DNA from: Paraburkholderia aromaticivorans
GTDB lineage: Bacteria > Pseudomonadota > Gammaproteobacteria > Burkholderiales > Burkholderiaceae
Reading direction: 5' to 3'
NCBI RefSeq assembly: GCF_012689525.1
Contig: NZ_CP051516.1
Location: 1,116,001-1,180,000, forward strand
DNA length: 64,000 nucleotides
Shown here: in pieces, positions 55,255 through 64,000 of the stretch
Numbering within the stretch: the first letter of the stretch is position 1
Layout of the letters: each line of letters starts with the position of its first letter
The notes under the pieces: generated by a model
Told to the model about the DNA's origin: nothing
The model's database searches: none
Seen by the model: the letters and a program-made list of their open reading frames with translations, nothing else
Made by a program: the position numbers and the translations under genes

Positions 55255-56550
55255 ATGCTTCGTCGTCACCGAGCCGCCGCGATGCGTGCCGTTGCAGATT
55301 CCCACTTGCCTTCTGCTGCTGATTCCACTTCATGGCGCGTAACGCATGCTCCATTGCGCTCCGCCCGCTCGATAATAAAAGGTTTCGTGCTCATGGTCTC
55401 GATTGTTGCTTCGCATGCGTTTGCGCAAGACGCCGGCCCGGCTCCCGCCGACGGCGTCTATGACATGCTGGTCGGCACCTATACCGGCCCAAAGAGCGAA
55501 GGCCTGTACGTCTATCGCTTCGACACGAAGACGGGTGAAGCGACACGCGTCTCGGTCGCGCAGACGGTCAATCCGTCCTACCTCGTGGTAAGCCGCGACC
55601 GACGCTTCCTCTACGCGGTCAACGAAATGCCCGGCGACAACGGCCCGGCCACCCAGCGCGGCGGCATCAGCGCGTTTCGTTTCGACGCCGCCAGCGGCCA
55701 GTTGACGTTCCTCAACAAGGTCTCTTCGGACGGCAATGATCCGTGCTATCTGAGCCTGTCGCCGGACGGCAAATATCTGCTGACCGCGAACTACTCGGTG
55801 GCGGCCGATCCGGGCGGCAGCTTCGCGGTGTTTCCGTTGCAGGCCGACGGCCAGCTCGGCGCGTCGGTGCTCACGGTGCATCACGAAGGCGGCGGTCCGG
55901 TGAAGGGCCGTCAGGACAACTCGCACGTTCACTCCACCGTGTTCTCGCCGGACGGCCACTATCTGTTCGCGCAGGATCTCGGCGCGGACAAGCTGTACTC
56001 GTACCGCTACACGCCTGACGGCAGCCGCGGCCTGTTCGGCCCGACCGACTGGCGCTACAACCAGGAGAAAGCCGGCTCGGGTCCGCGCCATCTGGTGTTC
56101 GGCGCCGAGGGCAAACATGCGTATCTGACAAGCGAAATGGCCGCCACGGTCAGTACGTTCAACTACAACGACGGCAAGCTTACGCAGGTGCAAACGCTGC
56201 CGCTGACCGAGCCTGGCTTCAAGGGCGCGGTGGGCGCGGCGGCGATTCATCTGTCGCCGGACGGGCGCTTTCTGTATGCGACCAATCGCGGCGACGCGAA
56301 CGACATCGTGATCTTTTCGGTCGATCCCACCAACGGGCACCTGAAGAAGGTCGGTCATCAATCGAGCATGGGCAAGTCGCCGCGTGAATTCGCGATCGAC
56401 CCGACCGGCAACTGGTTGATCGTCGGCAATCAGAATAGCGATACCGTGTATGTGTTCAAGCGCGATCAGCAGAGCGGTTTGCTCGAAGCGAATCCGAAGC
56501 GGTTCGAGATCGGCTCGCCGGTGGATTTCAAGCTGGTCTCGCCGTCGTAA
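55255..56550 (+). CDS. Exported lactonase family beta-propeller protein
   Basis: This 431-residue protein starts at ATG 55255, which follows a strong GAGGAGGT. A long N-terminal region carries a signal peptide ending near residue 57 (V-S-I-V-A-S-H-A-F-A-Q-D). The rest is a seven-bladed propeller of the lactonase/6-phosphogluconolactonase (PgL-like) family with repeated S-P-D-G-K-Y and S-P-D-G-R-F motifs. Cytoplasmic relatives hydrolyse 6-phosphogluconolactone. The signal peptide here makes a periplasmic role with another lactone more likely. Its substrate is unknown. Confidence 0.86.
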   Translation: MLRRHRAAAMRAVADSHLPSAADSTSWRVTHAPLRSARSIIKGFVLMVSIVASHAFAQDAGPAPADGVYDMLVGTYTGPKSEGLYVYRFDTKTGEATRVSVAQTVNPSYLVVSRDRRFLYAVNEMPGDNGPATQRGGISAFRFDAASGQLTFLNKVSSDGNDPCYLSLSPDGKYLLTANYSVAADPGGSFAVFPLQADGQLGASVLTVHHEGGGPVKGRQDNSHVHSTVFSPDGHYLFAQDLGADKLYSYRYTPDGSRGLFGPTDWRYNQEKAGSGPRHLVFGAEGKHAYLTSEMAATVSTFNYNDGKLTQVQTLPLTEPGFKGAVGAAAIHLSPDGRFLYATNRGDANDIVIFSVDPTNGHLKKVGHQSSMGKSPREFAIDPTGNWLIVGNQNSDTVYVFKRDQQSGLLEANPKRFEIGSPVDFKLVSPS

Positions 56551-56627
56551 CAGGAGATTGCCGGCGATGTGCGACGCGCGATGCAAGACGAGGCGCGCGA
56601 TGTGATGGCGCCGCGCGCCGGATGAAA

Positions 56628-56662
56628 AACGGGCCGCTTCTATGCAGCGGCCCGTTGTTTTG
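56628..56662. terminator. Terminator between the lactonase and ftsK genes
   Basis: A perfect 11-bp stem (56628-56638 with 56646-56656), 7-base loop, followed by GTTTTG on the plus strand and by TTTTTC on the minus strand. It can serve both convergent genes. Confidence 0.85.
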
Positions 56663-56749
56663 CGGCTAGGTTTTTGCGCTTGAGACTTGCGCGTGGAGAG
56701 CGCCGGCAATCATCGGGACTCACCGCCGCTCACCACCACCGCTCCCTGT

Positions 56750-59700
56750 TCATTCCGCCGGCCCGGGCGCGAGCACTTCGCGGCTGCCGTTGATGCCCAT
56801 CGCCGATACGAGGCCCGCGGTTTCCATCTGCTCGACGAGCCGCGCCGCGCGGTTATAACCGATGCGCAACTGCCGCTGCACCGACGAGATCGACGCGCGC
56901 CGCGTGCGCACCACGAAGGCGACCGCTTCGTCGTAGAGCGGATCGGCTTCCGCATCCGGCGATTCGCCGAACAGGTCCTGCGCCGCGCCGCCGTCGGTGG
57001 CCGGGCCGTCGAGAATGCCTTCCTCGTACTGCGGCTCGCCGAACTGCTTCAGATACTCGACGATCCGATGCACTTCCTCGTCGGCGACGAACGCGCCGTG
57101 CACGCGTTGCGGATAGCCCGTGCCGGGCGGCAGGAACAGCATGTCGCCCTGGCCGAGCAGCGACTCGGCGCCCATCTGATCGAGAATCGTGCGCGAGTCG
57201 ATCTTCGACGACACCTGGAACGCCACGCGCGTCGGAATGTTCGCCTTGATGAGGCCGGTGATCACGTCCACCGAAGGACGCTGCGTCGCCAGAATCAGAT
57301 GGATGCCGGCGGCGCGCGCTTTCTGCGCGAGGCGCGCGATCAGTTCTTCGATCTTCTTGCCGGCCACCATCATCAGGTCGGCGAGTTCGTCGATCACGAC
57401 CACGATCAGCGGCAGCGGCGCGAGCGGTTCGGGCGCTTCCGGCGTCAGCGAGAACGGGTTGCCGAGCTTCTTGCCCTTGGCTTCGGTGTCGCGGATTTTC
57501 TGGTTGAAGCCGGGCAGGTTGCGCACGCCGACCGCGGACATCAGGCGATAGCGCTTTTCCATTTCGCCGACACACCAGTTGAGCGCGTTGGCCGCCAGCT
57601 TCATGTCGGTGACGACGGGCGCAAGCAGATGCGGAATGCCTTCGTAGACCGACAGTTCCAGCATCTTCGGGTCGATCATGATGAGGCGGACTTCTTCGGG
57701 CGTCGCCTTGTAGAGCAGTGAGCAGATCATCGCGTTGATCGCCACCGACTTGCCCGAACCGGTCGTGCCGGCGACCAGCATGTGCGGCGCCTTCGCCAGA
57801 TCGGCGACCACCGGATGGCCGGTGATGTCCTTGCCCATGGCGAGCGTCAATTGCGAATGCGAGTTCTGATAGACGCTGGCTTCGAGGATTTCGGACAGGC
57901 GGATGGTCTGGCGCTTGGCGTTCGGCAATTCAAGGCCCATGCAGGTCTTGCCGGGAATCGTCTCGACCACGCGGATGGACGTGAGCCCGAGGCCGCGCGA
58001 CAGATCCTTCATCAGGCCGACGATCTGACTGCCGCGCACGCCGAGCGCCGGCTCGACTTCGAAGCGCGTGATGACCGGGCCGGCCGACGCGCCGACGACG
58101 GTGACCGGCACCTTGAATTCCTGCAGACGCTGTTCGATCAGCAGGCCGGTTTCGATGAGCTTTTCTTCGGAGACCGGTTCGACGTCGATGTCTGCGGGCG
58201 CAAGCAGATCGAGCGTGGGCAATTCGACCATCGATGCCGCGGGCGCGCGGAACTCGAAGCCGTTGGCGGGGCTGTGGCCGCGCAGGGGTGGGCGTGGTTG
58301 GGGGGCGGGTTCGGTGGGCTCTGTGGGTTCTGCGGCCTCCGCGGATGGGGCCGAGGTTGTGAATGGTGCCGCGAGCGGTGCCGATGTTGCCGACGCTAGC
58401 GGTGGGATGGCGGCTTCGTTCGGCCGTTCTTCAACGGCGAAAGATTCGTCGTCAGCGACATCAGATGTCACGGGCGCAGTCTGAACCGCGAAGCCCGGAA
58501 AGCGAACCACGTTCGATGTTTGCTGCGCGAGGTTTTGCGGCGGCATCGCGGTGGGCAGGTTCGAAGCGTGCGCGTTAGCCGACGAGTCCGAGGTATGCGG
58601 TGTGATGCTTTGCGGCACCACTGCGGTGGTTATGTTCGCCGCGTGCGCGGTGGCCGACGTCTCCGAGACGTGCGGCGCGACATGCTGCGGCGGCATTGCG
58701 GCGGTCATGTTTGCAGCGTGCGCGGCGGTCGACGAGTCCGATGCTTCAGATGCGTCCGACAGGGCAGGGACGTTCACCGTTTCGGTTTCGACGGGCGTGA
58801 CGGACTCGCCAGCGTGCGCGATGCTCAGCGATGGCGTGGCGTCATGCATCGGGCCGGCTCCGCTCGACACGACGACGCGGCCGACAGCCGGCGCACTCGA
58901 TGACGAAGCCGCGTGTTGCGCCAGCACCGCATCGAGTTCGGCTTCCCAAGGCGCGAGCGTTTTGTCGATCACGACTTCAGCAGCCGACGCAGGCGCGGCG
59001 GGTTGCGGCTCGACAAACGGTGCGGGTTCTTCCACGTGTTCGGCAATTGCTGGCGCAGTGGTCTGCTCGGCGACGCGCGATGCGATGACTTCCGAATGGT
59101 GCGCAGGCTGGCTGAGCGCGTGTGCCTTTTCAACGCTCGGGCTCGCGTGATGGTCGGCGTGAGTTGTCGATGCCGTCGAGTCGTCTTCGAACGGCGGTTC
59201 ATCCTCGTGCGCTTCGCTTGCTTGCAACTGCGCAGCGAAAACCTGGAACGGCGTCGGCGTGGCGGCCGGCGGCACATACTGCGATGCAGGTGCAGGTGCA
59301 GGTGCAGGTGCAGGTGCAGGTGCAGGTGCAGATGCAGGTGCAGGTGCAGGTGCAGGTGCAGGCGTAGCAACCGGCGCGTGCTTAACCGCTGGCGCCGCCG
59401 TCAACGGCGGTTGAATAATCGGCGGCTCGATCGGCCACTGCACGACAGGCTCGTGGCTGACTTCGGGCGGCAGTTCGAACGCCGCTTTTATGCGCGGCGC
59501 ATCGGTGGGCGCTTTTGTCGCGTGATCAACCGGCGCGTTGTCGGCAACTTCCAGCGATGGTCCATGCGCATCCGGCGTCAAAGCCGGTTCGGCCGCATCC
59601 GCTTGCGGCACATCCACACTCGACTGCTCAGGCTCGAACGACGGCGCCGCGTTCGGCGCACTCGTCACCTTTGCGTTTTCCGAGCCGGTACTGCGTGCAA

Positions 59701-61075
59701 GGCTGACACCCGCAAGATCGGTCCAGCGTGCGGCGTTTTCCGCGATGCTGCGAAGTGTCTCCTGGACGCTGGCAGGCGGCGTGACTTTCTGCGTCGCCGG
59801 CATCGGCCGCGTGTAGCTCGGTGCCGGACGGCTCGCTGCTCGCGTCGGCGTGATGTCGTTCGAATGCGGGGCAGGCGAGAAAGCTTGCCGGGGCGCTGGC
59901 GTGCGATTGACGGAGGCTGCCGGGACCGCGGTGCCTTGGGCCATCGTCGAAGGACGGCCCGCGCCACTCGTTGCATTTCCAACTAAACCCGCGGCCGCAT
60001 GAGGGCTCGCGCTGGCCGACACGGCACGCGCCGTCGCCGTGGTGTGCGCGGCAGCCTGAGTCACCTTAGCCGCTGCACCCGCAGCGAAAGCGCCCCCGGC
60101 CACCAAACCCGCGCCGGCTCCCGCCGACCCCGCCGGCCGCTGCTCGCCGGCCGAACGACGTCCAACCTGCGATGCGCCAACGCGAGTGGAAGCACCAGAA
60201 GCACCAGAAGCACCAGACACCCTCGACCCTGCTGCCGAACCGGAGATTGATCCCGCCATCGATCCCGCTGCCGGCGCAGCCGCGCGCGGCCCGGACTCGC
60301 GCAACCAGCCGGCCGGCGCAACGGGCTCCGCCGGCATCCACGCGGCTTTGTCTGTTTTGAGAGGTTGCGTCTGCATCGGCACATGCCTCTGCGGTGTCGT
60401 CGCGGCGCCCGTGCGCAGCACCGGCTCGGCCTGCGTCGCGTGGGTTCTCGGCGTGACCGTGCCCGCGCGCCAGCTCGCCGCAGCGCCACGCGCCGCCGCA
60501 TCCTTGCCCGCCACGCTTGCCGCAGCGCCAGCCGCGGCCGCATCGCGTCCACGCGCCGGCGGACGCCAGACCGTCGGGCGCGCATAACGACCATTGGTTT
60601 TAGGCGCCATCGTATTGGTGGCCGGCGAAACATGCGACGGCAAACCATCATCGACGCTGCGATGACGGCGCGCTTCCTCGTCGCGTTTGGCGAGGCCACG
60701 CGACAGGCCGAGGCCGAACGCGCCGTCCGCCCAGGCGGCGAAATCGCGCCAGCGGAAGTCGATCAGCCACGGCAGGCTGATGAAAAGCAGCGCGAGCGCC
60801 GCCAGGGGCGTGCCGATATGCCCGAGCAGATGGCCGAAGCCCGTGGCCAGCACATGGCCGAAGCCGTTCACGCCGGCCACGCCGATCAGCGACGCCTCGA
60901 GTGTGCAGCTCGCCACCAGCACGCAGACGAAGCCGAGCCACAGCCGGATCGTGCCGGGGCCGCGCAGACCCGCGCCGCCCGGCAGAGCCGACTTCACGAG
61001 ACGCCACAAAAGAGGAATGAACCAGACGGCTGACCCGCCGAACCAGCCGAAAACTACCGTGTGCATACTAGACAT
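56750..61075 (-). CDS. ftsK: DNA translocase FtsK/SpoIIIE family
   Basis: This protein of about 1441 residues starts at ATG 61075; a stop lies 17 codons further up in frame. The N-terminal ~130 residues have about three hydrophobic helices ([33 protein letters not shown]) rather than the four usual in FtsK. A linker of nearly 900 residues, rich in Ala, Pro, Thr and Ser, follows. The motor has Walker A G-T-T-G-S-G-K-S near residue 1100, [16 protein letters not shown], and a C-terminal gamma winged helix ([16 protein letters not shown]) that reads KOPS. It pumps DNA at the division septum. Confidence 0.92.
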   Translation of the reverse strand: MSSMHTVVFGWFGGSAVWFIPLLWRLVKSALPGGAGLRGPGTIRLWLGFVCVLVASCTLEASLIGVAGVNGFGHVLATGFGHLLGHIGTPLAALALLFISLPWLIDFRWRDFAAWADGAFGLGLSRGLAKRDEEARRHRSVDDGLPSHVSPATNTMAPKTNGRYARPTVWRPPARGRDAAAAGAAASVAGKDAAARGAAASWRAGTVTPRTHATQAEPVLRTGAATTPQRHVPMQTQPLKTDKAAWMPAEPVAPAGWLRESGPRAAAPAAGSMAGSISGSAAGSRVSGASGASGASTRVGASQVGRRSAGEQRPAGSAGAGAGLVAGGAFAAGAAAKVTQAAAHTTATARAVSASASPHAAAGLVGNATSGAGRPSTMAQGTAVPAASVNRTPAPRQAFSPAPHSNDITPTRAASRPAPSYTRPMPATQKVTPPASVQETLRSIAENAARWTDLAGVSLARSTGSENAKVTSAPNAAPSFEPEQSSVDVPQADAAEPALTPDAHGPSLEVADNAPVDHATKAPTDAPRIKAAFELPPEVSHEPVVQWPIEPPIIQPPLTAAPAVKHAPVATPAPAPAPAPASAPAPAPAPAPAPAPASQYVPPAATPTPFQVFAAQLQASEAHEDEPPFEDDSTASTTHADHHASPSVEKAHALSQPAHHSEVIASRVAEQTTAPAIAEHVEEPAPFVEPQPAAPASAAEVVIDKTLAPWEAELDAVLAQHAASSSSAPAVGRVVVSSGAGPMHDATPSLSIAHAGESVTPVETETVNVPALSDASEASDSSTAAHAANMTAAMPPQHVAPHVSETSATAHAANITTAVVPQSITPHTSDSSANAHASNLPTAMPPQNLAQQTSNVVRFPGFAVQTAPVTSDVADDESFAVEERPNEAAIPPLASATSAPLAAPFTTSAPSAEAAEPTEPTEPAPQPRPPLRGHSPANGFEFRAPAASMVELPTLDLLAPADIDVEPVSEEKLIETGLLIEQRLQEFKVPVTVVGASAGPVITRFEVEPALGVRGSQIVGLMKDLSRGLGLTSIRVVETIPGKTCMGLELPNAKRQTIRLSEILEASVYQNSHSQLTLAMGKDITGHPVVADLAKAPHMLVAGTTGSGKSVAINAMICSLLYKATPEEVRLIMIDPKMLELSVYEGIPHLLAPVVTDMKLAANALNWCVGEMEKRYRLMSAVGVRNLPGFNQKIRDTEAKGKKLGNPFSLTPEAPEPLAPLPLIVVVIDELADLMMVAGKKIEELIARLAQKARAAGIHLILATQRPSVDVITGLIKANIPTRVAFQVSSKIDSRTILDQMGAESLLGQGDMLFLPPGTGYPQRVHGAFVADEEVHRIVEYLKQFGEPQYEEGILDGPATDGGAAQDLFGESPDAEADPLYDEAVAFVVRTRRASISSVQRQLRIGYNRAARLVEQMETAGLVSAMGINGSREVLAPGPAE
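58510..58740 (-). repeat. Three diverged 75-bp (25-residue) repeats in the ftsK linker
   Basis: The word GCGTGCGCG recurs at 58566, 58641 and 58716. Each unit codes a variant of [13 protein letters not shown] followed by about 12 residues rich in Pro, Thr and Ser. All three are in frame. Confidence 0.8.
59285..59362 (-). repeat. Hexanucleotide tandem repeat in the ftsK linker
   Basis: Thirteen copies of TGCAGG, one of them TGCAGA, coding alternating Pro-Ala on the minus strand (one Ser-Ala). Because the unit is six bases, copy-number change keeps the frame. Confidence 0.92.
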
Positions 61076-61330
61076 CAACGAATGACGGACGCGCAAAAAC
61101 GCAATCCGTCGAGTTTAAACCGGCGAAGCCCGATGCTTCGAAGGCAGACGCAAGTATGCTTGCGTCCAATTGGAAAACAGACCGGCGCGCGGCCTGCCGT
61201 CGGTGAAAAACAACGGCTGTCGGAACAGCCTTCACCCGTCATGCAGACCGTCCGGATCGCGACGCTGCGCTTTGCAGCCCGCGTCGCTGATTAGCGCGCC
61301 AGGGCATCGAAGGGACGATCCGCGGCTCGT

Positions 61331-61870
61331 TCATTTCGTGCTGCTGTCGAAGGTCAGCGTGTCGCCGTTGTCGAGCACCAGTTGCATCTGCTGCGGCGCG
61401 CGCATCTGCACGCCGGTGCGGTCGATGTGCGCGAGCGCATTGAGATACGCGCCTTCGATCTGTCCGCCCGGCGTCATGCACGCCATGCGCGTGCCGCCCA
61501 GCGTGCCGAAGCTCAGCTTGCCGTCTTTCAGCGCATATGAGCCCATATAGCGGTTGCAGCCGGAAAAGCCGCTGGCGTGGCGTTGGCCGGTCGAGGCGGA
61601 GAGCGTCAGCGTGATCGGCGTGCCCTGGTCGGCGGCCGGGATCGCGCGCGCCGTGCCGTCGGCCTGTTTCCAGGCGCTCAGCACCCAACTGGTGTCGTCG
61701 AGCAGTTGCGCGGCGGCGGGATTGAATGGATCGGGCGCGGCGGCTTCCGCGTCGGGATGTTTCGGGATCGCACAGGCGCTCAACAGCGCGGCGACGCTCA
61801 ACGCGGCGAGGGCGGTGCGCAGATACGGGGTGAAGCGCGCAACACGTCGCGCGGAGGAGCTTTGGAGCAT
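61331..61870 (-). CDS. META-domain lipoprotein (HslJ-like)
   Basis: This 179-residue protein starts at ATG 61870 after AGAGGAAC. An arginine-rich stretch precedes a lipoprotein signal ending at the Cys of V-A-A-L-L-S-A-C. The META domain follows, with L-L-D-D-T-S-W-V-L and the hallmark S-G-F-S-G-C-N-R-Y-M-G-S-Y. HslJ-type proteins are envelope or heat-inducible proteins of unclear role. It lies upstream of ftsK, which starts 255 bp downstream. Confidence 0.88.
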   Translation of the reverse strand: MLQSSSARRVARFTPYLRTALAALSVAALLSACAIPKHPDAEAAAPDPFNPAAAQLLDDTSWVLSAWKQADGTARAIPAADQGTPITLTLSASTGQRHASGFSGCNRYMGSYALKDGKLSFGTLGGTRMACMTPGGQIEGAYLNALAHIDRTGVQMRAPQQMQLVLDNGDTLTFDSSTK

Positions 61871-62123
61871 GGCGTCGTTCCTCTTCAAACTGGCGAAGGC
61901 GTAAGGGTAACGCACTAAGCTCGCCGCACGCGAGAGCAAAGGCACGCGAAAGCGCTGATTCGGAGCGCCGCGGCGCCCTTGCGCGCCGCCTTCGTGCCAC
62001 GCCGTTGCCCTTCACGCGCGAATCATGGTGCGGCCGCCGCGAGCAAGGCGCGGCGAGGGGCCCGCATGTTAACATCGTGCTCTATCCAATCCCACCCTCA
62101 TCCGACTTTTATCTGGAGACCTC

Positions 62124-63338
62124 ATGCAGATCGGCCAACGGATCGGCACGCCCCTTTCTGAATCCGCCACGCGCGTCATGCTGCTCGGCGCCGGCGAGCT
62201 CGGCAAGGAAGTGATCATCGCGCTGCAGCGGCTGGGCGTCGAAGTGATCGCCGTCGACCGTTATCCGAATGCGCCGGGCCACCAGGTGGCGCACCGCGCG
62301 CACGTGATCGACATGACCGACCGCGCCGCGTTGCGCGCGTTGGTCGAACAGGAGCGGCCGCATCTGATCGTCCCCGAGATCGAAGCGATCGCCACCGACG
62401 CGCTCGCCGCCATCGAAAGCGACGGTCTCGCCGAAGTGATCCCGACCGCGCGCGCCACGCAGCTCACCATGAACCGCGAAGGCATCCGCCGCCTCGCCGC
62501 TGAGGAACTCGGCTTGCCGACCTCGCCGTACGCATTTGCCGATTCGCTCGACGAACTGCGCGCGGGCATCGCCAAAGTCGGCTATCCGTGCGTGTTGAAG
62601 CCGGTCATGTCGTCGTCGGGCAAAGGGCAGTCGGTGCTCCGCAGCGACGCGGACGTCGAACCCGCATGGCAATACGCGCTGGCTGGCGGCCGCGTGAATC
62701 ATGGCCGCGTGATCGTCGAAGGCTTTATCGACTTCGAGTACGAAATCACCCAGTTGACCGTACGCGCCATCGACCCGGCGAGCGGTGAAGTCAGCACGTA
62801 TTTCTGCGACCCGATCGGCCACGTGCAGGTGGCGGGCGACTACGTCGAATCGTGGCAGCCGCAGCCCATGAGCACGCTCGCGCTCGAACGTTCGCGCGAG
62901 GTTGCGCACAAGGTGACGGCCGCGCTCGGCGGGCGAGGTCTCTTTGGCGTGGAACTTTTCGTGCGCGGCGATGACGTATGGTTTTCGGAAGTGAGTCCGC
63001 GTCCGCACGACACGGGTCTCGTCACGCTGTGCTCGCAGCGCTTTTCGGAATTCGAATTGCACGCGCGCGCGATCCTCGGTTTGCCGGTGGATACGTCGCT
63101 GCGGGCGCCGGGTGCGTCTGCGGTGATTTATGGCGGGCTCGACGAAACGGGGATTGCGTTCGAGGGCGTCGCCGCGGCGTTGGCGGTGCCGAACGCGGAC
63201 CTGCGTTTGTTCGGCAAGCCGGAGAGTTTCGTCAAGCGCCGCATGGGCGTGGCGCTCGCCACCGGCGAGAATACCGACGAAGCACGTTCGCGCGCGAAGC
63301 AGGCCGCGGCTGCGGTGCGGCCGGTGTCGGCGAAGTAA
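62124..63338 (+). CDS. purT: Formate-dependent phosphoribosylglycinamide formyltransferase
   Basis: This 404-residue ATP-grasp enzyme makes formyl-GAR from GAR, formate and ATP in purine synthesis. ATG 62124 follows TCTGGAGA. The N-terminal Rossmann part has [10 protein letters not shown], then V-D-R-Y-P-N-A-P-G. The grasp domain has [14 protein letters not shown] and the metal-binding [12 protein letters not shown]. Length matches PurT. It is divergent from the META-domain gene. Confidence 0.96.
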   Translation: MQIGQRIGTPLSESATRVMLLGAGELGKEVIIALQRLGVEVIAVDRYPNAPGHQVAHRAHVIDMTDRAALRALVEQERPHLIVPEIEAIATDALAAIESDGLAEVIPTARATQLTMNREGIRRLAAEELGLPTSPYAFADSLDELRAGIAKVGYPCVLKPVMSSSGKGQSVLRSDADVEPAWQYALAGGRVNHGRVIVEGFIDFEYEITQLTVRAIDPASGEVSTYFCDPIGHVQVAGDYVESWQPQPMSTLALERSREVAHKVTAALGGRGLFGVELFVRGDDVWFSEVSPRPHDTGLVTLCSQRFSEFELHARAILGLPVDTSLRAPGASAVIYGGLDETGIAFEGVAAALAVPNADLRLFGKPESFVKRRMGVALATGENTDEARSRAKQAAAAVRPVSAK

Positions 63339-63478
63339 GTGACGGCGCAACGCACCGCGAATCGTAGCTGTAGCCGCAGCGATTCGCCGTGCGCCGCCCG
63401 ACCCGCGTGCCCGGCACCATCGCCGCGCGCGCAATCTGGATGATTGGGCTCGTCGAGCTCATCGGAGTAGAGGTACGT

Positions 63479-63691
63479 ATGGCGCTGGAAATCCGCGACA
63501 CCACGCGGCGCAGTTGGACTGGCCGTCTCGGCGCACTCGGCGTGCTGCTCGCGCTGTGCGCCGGGTTGACGGGATGCGGCCTCGCGGCTGCGCCGTGCCG
63601 GGTCGCGTCGGCAGGCTTGAAGATCGTGCCGCTGGTCGGGCATGTCGCCGCCGCGCCGACCGACGCGTGCGCCGACGTGATCGATCCATAA
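63479..63691 (+). CDS. Small lipoprotein (DUF6726-like)
   Basis: This 70-residue protein starts at ATG 63479, preceded by AGAGG. A lipoprotein signal ends at the Cys of G-L-T-G-C (about residue 30). About 40 residues follow with two more cysteines (A-A-P-C-R-V-A-S-A-G-L-K-I-V and T-D-A-C-A-D-V-I). This matches small envelope lipoproteins that I recall as DUF6726. It has no known function and is possibly co-transcribed with the next gene. Confidence 0.7.
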   Translation: MALEIRDTTRRSWTGRLGALGVLLALCAGLTGCGLAAAPCRVASAGLKIVPLVGHVAAAPTDACADVIDP

Positions 63692-63785
63692 CCGATCCGT
63701 CGTCCGTCTTTTCGCGGCACCCTTAGGCGCAATGTGCCCCGGCGCGCCGCCCCTTTTCGATTTGCCGCAACGATCGAGGCATCTC

Positions 63786-64000
63786 ATGAAGAAATGGCTT
63801 GTTGCAGTCACCACGGCGGCGGGTCTCGCGGCGCTATACGGCCAGGCGTGGGCCGCGCCGTTGCAGTTCTCCGAGATTCAGACCAAAAACCGTCAGACGC
63901 ACAAATACACCTGTGCGACCGGCAAGATCCTGCACGTCACTTACTGGAACACGGCGAACGGCCAAAGCTTCGCGCTCGTGCCGGTGAAGGGCAAGCAACT
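63786..64000 (+). CDS. MliC-like lysozyme inhibitor, N-terminal part
   Basis: The frame starts at ATG 63786 and runs off the right edge with 71 codons visible. A signal peptide is seen (A-A-L-Y-G-Q-A-W-A-A). After it comes the pattern K-Y-T-C-A-T-G-K-I-L-H-V-T-Y-W and F-A-L-V-P-V-K-G. That fits the start of the MliC/PliC C-type lysozyme inhibitor fold, with the first of its conserved cysteines. The inhibitory loop is beyond the edge, so the assignment is provisional. Confidence 0.65.
   Translation, partial: MKKWLVAVTTAAGLAALYGQAWAAPLQFSEIQTKNRQTHKYTCATGKILHVTYWNTANGQSFALVPVKGKQ

Noticed and set aside
59285..59362. CRISPR-like or regulatory repeat
   Set aside because: It is a coding hexamer repeat inside ftsK.

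Overview
The window is a stretch of a high-GC beta-proteobacterial chromosome, most likely Paraburkholderia or a close Burkholderiales relative. The evidence is the strongly GC-rich third codon positions of the core genes and the gene set itself: an intracellular polyhydroxyalkanoate depolymerase whose catalytic residues fall at C183, D355 and H388 as in the Ralstonia/Cupriavidus enzyme; a DUF1841 protein; an unlinked RsxB-like ferredoxin; a BenE transporter; a DUF3311 plus sodium:solute symporter pair; and a very long FtsK beside purT. The genus is an inference; no rRNA or tRNA gene was seen.

Bases 1-3800 are an accessory, less GC-rich and poorly coding region. It holds a LexA-type operator, a fragment with a HEPN-like motif, a 222-residue protein with an N-terminal motif known from extracellular contractile injection system (eCIS) cargo, a small membrane protein and a small acidic protein. 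Bases 3800-9440 are regulatory: a Crp/Fnr regulator, a family 4 glycosyltransferase, an ECF sigma factor with no visible anti-sigma gene, and a divergent response regulator / RsbRD-type histidine kinase pair. A pair of 160-170 bp miniature inverted-repeat elements in opposite orientation lies between the glycosyltransferase and the sigma factor. Bases 9440-11200 are largely non-coding apart from a YfiM-like protein.

From 11200 onward the window is mostly core chromosome. In order it carries: rubredoxin; a DUF4399 protein; uup; parE and parC; a CopD-like protein converging on a chromate-transporter-like gene; a GGDEF/EAL protein; a VOC-aminotransferase-RidA-PhzF set divergent from a MocR regulator; htpG; a TPR/glycosyltransferase-like protein; an OmpA-like lipoprotein; the overlapping chain ubiC - DNA glycosylase - spermidine-synthase-like; the DUF3311/symporter pair; a FUSC protein; a VOC protein; tal; benE; a VWA/MoxR pair; two cytochromes c; DUF1841; an unlinked rsxB followed by nth; a TetR regulator converging on phaZ; a GH15 glucoamylase-like enzyme; a lactonase; ftsK; a META-domain lipoprotein; purT; a small lipoprotein; and the start of a MliC-like lysozyme inhibitor.

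The most notable structures outside ordinary genes are: a 91-bp unit repeated three times in tandem, containing the 3' end of benE; the inverted MITE pair; a 21-bp palindrome of DnaA-box-like halves upstream of parE; a 32-bp perfect palindrome of a Burkholderiales repeat type near tal; in-frame hexanucleotide and 75-bp repeats in the ftsK linker; and the eCIS-like cargo motif in the left-hand accessory region.
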